A DNA stretch of 48,901 nt from positions 1-48,901 of IMG/VR virus record IMGVR_UViG_3300033148_009804; one strand, given 5' to 3'. Source of the stretch: a virus. A model generated the notes under the pieces. It made no database searches. It saw only the letters and a list, made by a program, of their open reading frames with translations, and had not been told where the DNA came from. This document shows positions 48,742 to 48,901 of the stretch, piece by piece. The position numbers were made by a program, and so were the translations under genes. Position 1 is the first letter of the stretch. Each line of letters begins with the position of its first letter.

Positions 48742-48901
48742 TGCGGAATGGGACCTTATTCCAGCGGCGGCAGTTGGCGCCCCGCACCTCCGTTACCGGG
48801 TGTTCGTCGTGGCCTACGCCCACCGTTCCGAACGGTGGGCGGAGTCCGAAGGGCGGCATGTCTCGGACGGGCATGACGCCGGACGGCAAGAAGCGGCAGG
48901 T
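48698..48901 (+). CDS. Cytosine-5 methyltransferase, middle part after the frameshift
   Basis: From 48698 the frame reads WVRTFFGSLAPSGFDAEWDL and then AAAVGAPHLRYRVFVVAYAH, the motif VIII region (usually QxRxR, here HLRYR) of Dcm enzymes. It stays open to the window end and, through the shared 33 bases, joins the frame of 3-392 with the family's C-terminal motif X. Confidence 0.8.
48869..48901 (+). repeat. Right terminal copy of the 33-bp end overlap
   Basis: Identical to bases 6-38. The five bases before it differ from bases 1-5 at one position (CGGAC against CGGAA). It marks circular closure or terminal redundancy of the assembly. Confidence 0.9.

Overview
The window looks like one complete, circularised genome of a GC-rich temperate tailed phage (siphovirus-like, lambda/HK97-type head). 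Bases 6-38 recur at 48869-48901. A cytosine-5 DNA methyltransferase that starts at 48325 runs off the right end and finishes at 3-392, so the linear ends are an arbitrary cut of a circular or circularly permuted molecule of about 48.87 kb. No gene names the host. GC-rich codon use, a lipobox protein and (AATCCGC)n mini-repeats inside a glycosyltransferase fit a Gram-negative environmental bacterium, possibly a planctomycete-like one. That host guess is weak.

Layout on the circle. (1) 39.5-41.7 kb: large terminase. (2) 41.7-48.9 kb and 0-4.8 kb: a 13 kb block that separates the terminase from the head genes. It holds Dam and Dcm methyltransferases, a GT9 and other glycosyltransferases, DUF4031, ASCH-like and DUF5131 proteins, a CMP-sugar synthetase-like nucleotidyltransferase, a cyclase-family protein and several SAM methyltransferases. 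It closes in a strong terminator, possibly part of a small structured RNA (5.03-5.16 kb). (3) 5.2-17.2 kb: gpW-like connector, portal, protease with a nested scaffold, decoration and capsid proteins, neck, tail tube with a duplicated domain, tail-assembly gene with a slippery A9 tract, tape measure and tail hub. (4) 17.2-26.6 kb: a polyserine tail-associated protein, a three-domain glycosyltransferase, a methyltransferase, a sigma factor, two metallophosphoesterases, membrane proteins and a small HExxH protease. (5) 26.7-31.1 kb: lysogeny region with a consensus promoter and palindromic operator, a duplicated UUCG-hairpin leader, an XRE protein, a tyrosine integrase on the minus strand, attP in the 3' half of a tRNA-Val(CAC), a membrane SNase-like protein, a zinc-ribbon membrane protein and a CI/LexA-like repressor. 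(6) 31.1-39.5 kb: early rightward operon with Cro-like regulator, excisionase-like protein, zinc-ribbon proteins, two nucleotide hydrolases, a phage beta clamp, CHC2/Toprim primase, a tRNA with CAU anticodon, an SF3 helicase with an inserted SWIM finger, and an iteron-like origin candidate.

The most interesting inference is a virion-glycosylation system. A protein with two long polyserine tracts, encoded with all six Ser codons, lies in a translationally coupled run with a three-domain glycosyltransferase. At least four more glycosyltransferases, a CMP-sugar synthetase homologue and sugar-type methyltransferases sit elsewhere in the genome. No endolysin, DNA polymerase or small terminase was recognised.
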